DNA of 7,137 nucleotides from Chloroflexota bacterium. Lineage in GTDB: Bacteria > Chloroflexota > Anaerolineae > Anaerolineales > Villigracilaceae. The position numbers and the translations under genes are program-made. Below, one piece after another: positions 6,257-7,137 of the stretch. Under the pieces are notes generated by a model that was given only the letters and a program-made list of their open reading frames with translations, was not told where the DNA came from and made no database searches. Positions within the stretch are counted from its first letter, which is position 1; every line of letters starts with the position of its first letter. Where the stretch lies: assembly GCA_021796315.1 (NCBI GenBank), contig JAJYOH010000310.1, positions 1 to 7,137 on the forward strand, in the 5' to 3' direction.

Positions 6257-6943
6257 TTATCCTAACGGAGAATTTCCGACAAACGGATTGTATTTCTTTT
6301 CCTCGCCAACCGTCGTTTCGGGGCCGTGGCCGGAGAGGAGACGCGTTTCATTTGGCAATGTGAACACCTGAGTCTTGATGCTGTTCACCAGCGCATCCGA
6401 ATCGCCGCCGGGCAGATCGGTGCGGCCCACACTATTTTGAAAAATCAAATCGCCGCAGAAACAAACGCTTCGACTGCGCTCCCCTTTCGGGTCACTCCGC
6501 TCAACGCGAACATTTGCAACATAAAAGATGCAATGACCCGGCGTATGTCCTGGCGTGAAACGGACCTCGAATTCAACATTACCCAATTTCAAAATCTGCC
6601 CCTGGAATAAATCAATCGTCGGTTCGGGGCCAGGATCAATATTGAATCCGAACATCGGGCCGCCGCCCGCCGCGCGCCAAAGAACATGATCGTTCGGATG
6701 AAGCGCAACCAGCGGCAGCGGATTCAACGCATCGGCAATCGCGCCCGCGCCGCCGATGTGATCGAAGTGCGCGTGCGTGTACCAGAGATGCGCGATGCGC
6801 CGGTTTCTTTTTTGCGCTTCGGCAAGGATGAGGCGACCATCCCACGCCGGATCAATGACCGCCGCGTCGCGCGTTTCGGAATCCGCAACGAGATACGCGT
6901 TGGTTTGAACAGGACCGAGTGTGAAAGAAACAATTTCAAGCAT
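6257..6943 (-). CDS. Metallo-beta-lactamase-fold hydrolase (glyoxalase II-like)
   Basis: This 228-residue cytosolic protein has the full di-metal ligand set of the MBL fold: THAHFDH (His57, His59, Asp61, His62), His137 in HTPGH, Asp165 in CFCGD and His206 in SGHGPET. The opening FTLGPVQTNAYLV is typical of the hydroxyacylglutathione hydrolase-like group. The true substrate is unknown, since this group includes thioesterases and others. It probably starts at the ATG at 6943, giving MLEIVSF, with GGATGG 8 nt upstream. An ATG at 6955 would add four residues, but it lies within the inverted-repeat element. An odd insertion at residues about 145-159 (VERSDPKGERSRS) lies between two beta-strands that family members join by a short turn; it is encoded by a repeat-like sequence. 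It is the first gene of an operon with the MFS gene. Confidence 0.9.
   Translation of the reverse strand: MLEIVSFTLGPVQTNAYLVADSETRDAAVIDPAWDGRLILAEAQKRNRRIAHLWYTHAHFDHIGGAGAIADALNPLPLVALHPNDHVLWRAAGGGPMFGFNIDPGPEPTIDLFQGQILKLGNVEFEVRFTPGHTPGHCIFYVANVRVERSDPKGERSRSVCFCGDLIFQNSVGRTDLPGGDSDALVNSIKTQVFTLPNETRLLSGHGPETTVGEEKKYNPFVGNSPLG
6467..6508. repeat. Short repeat-like insertion inside the MBL-fold gene
   Basis: This tract contains two near-identical units, ACTGCGCTC (6473-6481) and ACTCCGCTC (6494-6502), flanking a small hairpin CCC-TTTC-GGG. It resembles the dispersed 'TTCGACTCCGCTCA' style of short intergenic repeats seen in several bacterial groups (recalled, not searched). It is in frame and encodes the extra VERSDPKGERSRS loop without disturbing the metal ligands on either side. 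Confidence 0.5.
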
Positions 6944-6953
6944 AATCAAAACC

Positions 6954-7040
6954 ATCCACAGATTACGCAGACAGCGTACCCGAAGAGTATTTCGCCGATT
7001 CTTTTTTCTTTAATCTGTGTGATCTGCGAAATCTGCGGAT
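6954..7040. repeat. 87-bp palindromic element with 18-bp imperfect terminal inverted repeats
   Basis: The left end (6954-6971) and the reverse complement of the right end (7023-7040) match at 16 of 18 bases, reading ATCC[AG]CAGATT[AT]CGCAGA. The right arm also shows a 9-bp periodicity: AATCTGTGT, GATCTGCGA, AATCTGCGG (7012-7038). A small inner palindrome, CGAA-GAGTAT-TTCG, lies at 6981-6994. It resembles a non-coding REP- or MITE-like dispersed element. It fills the leader of the MBL-fold gene and includes that gene's distal ATG. Confidence 0.6.
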
Positions 7041-7077
7041 GAACTTTCAGGCATTATGGTTCAGTACCACAGGAACA

Positions 7078-7137
7078 TTATAAATCCGGTGCGAGTTCGA
7101 TGTGGTCCGCAGGAAGCTTCTTCGTGCGCGGTACAAA
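7078..7137 (-). CDS. Possible C-terminal end of a gene entering from the right edge
   Basis: On the - strand, the edge frame reads 19 residues, including RTKKLPADHIELAPDL, and then TAA. The mix of charged and hydrophobic residues looks protein-like, and the direction matches the MBL-MFS operon. The other frames here look less coding-like. It is too short to identify, and the call rests only on amino-acid texture. Confidence 0.35.
   Translation of the reverse strand, partial: FVPRTKKLPADHIELAPDL

Noticed and set aside
7012..7038. CRISPR-like array from the 9-bp periodic units
   Set aside because: The units are contiguous, imperfect and have no spacers; they form one arm of an inverted-repeat element.
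6686..7042. + strand open frame across the MBL-fold gene and the inverted repeat
   Set aside because: It is antisense to a well-supported hydrolase and runs through a non-coding repeat, with no domain signal.
7056..7137. + strand frame from an ATG at 7056 open to the right edge
   Set aside because: No ribosome site precedes it, and its composition is less protein-like than the - strand frame over the same bases.

Overview
The window holds two unlike blocks. Positions 2-4934, on the + strand, are an AT-leaning signalling cluster. Positions 5012-6955, on the - strand, are a GC-richer two-gene operon of ordinary type. They converge on a short gap. The organism is probably a free-living bacterium with a large signalling repertoire. 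Serial GAF domains on a histidine kinase, receiver domains fused to unusual outputs, and dispersed palindromic repeats would fit an environmental lineage such as Chloroflexota (Anaerolineae). That placement is inference, because there is no rRNA or marker gene here.

Signalling block. The first gene is open at the left edge. It is a soluble histidine kinase with three GAF sensor domains, the second and third being a tandem duplication, followed by a dimerisation/phosphoacceptor helix and an ATPase domain. Its last codon overlaps the start (ATGA) of a small receiver-like protein whose phosphoacceptor Asp is replaced by Ser. A canonical stand-alone receiver follows, and 6 bp later a receiver fused to an AlbA_2/Schlafen-type domain. 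After a 125-bp gap with promoter-like sequence comes a TIR domain fused to a C-terminal receiver. None of the four receivers carries a DNA-binding helix-turn-helix. The outputs instead belong to families better known from NAD+ cleavage and RNA cleavage or nucleic-acid binding in immunity. I read the block as one phosphorelay in which a single kinase feeds several receivers, two of them attached to defence- or stress-type effectors. That is the most interesting content of the window.

Right block. A metallo-beta-lactamase-fold hydrolase (glyoxalase II-like) lies 3 bp upstream of a 12-helix MFS exporter of the EntS-like (MFS_3) type. The hydrolase carries an in-frame insertion of about 14 residues encoded by a short repeat-like sequence. 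An 87-bp element with imperfect 18-bp terminal inverted repeats abuts its start codon. Beyond it, on the - strand at the right edge, is a possible C-terminal tail of another gene. I see no tRNA, rRNA, CRISPR array, transposase or origin.
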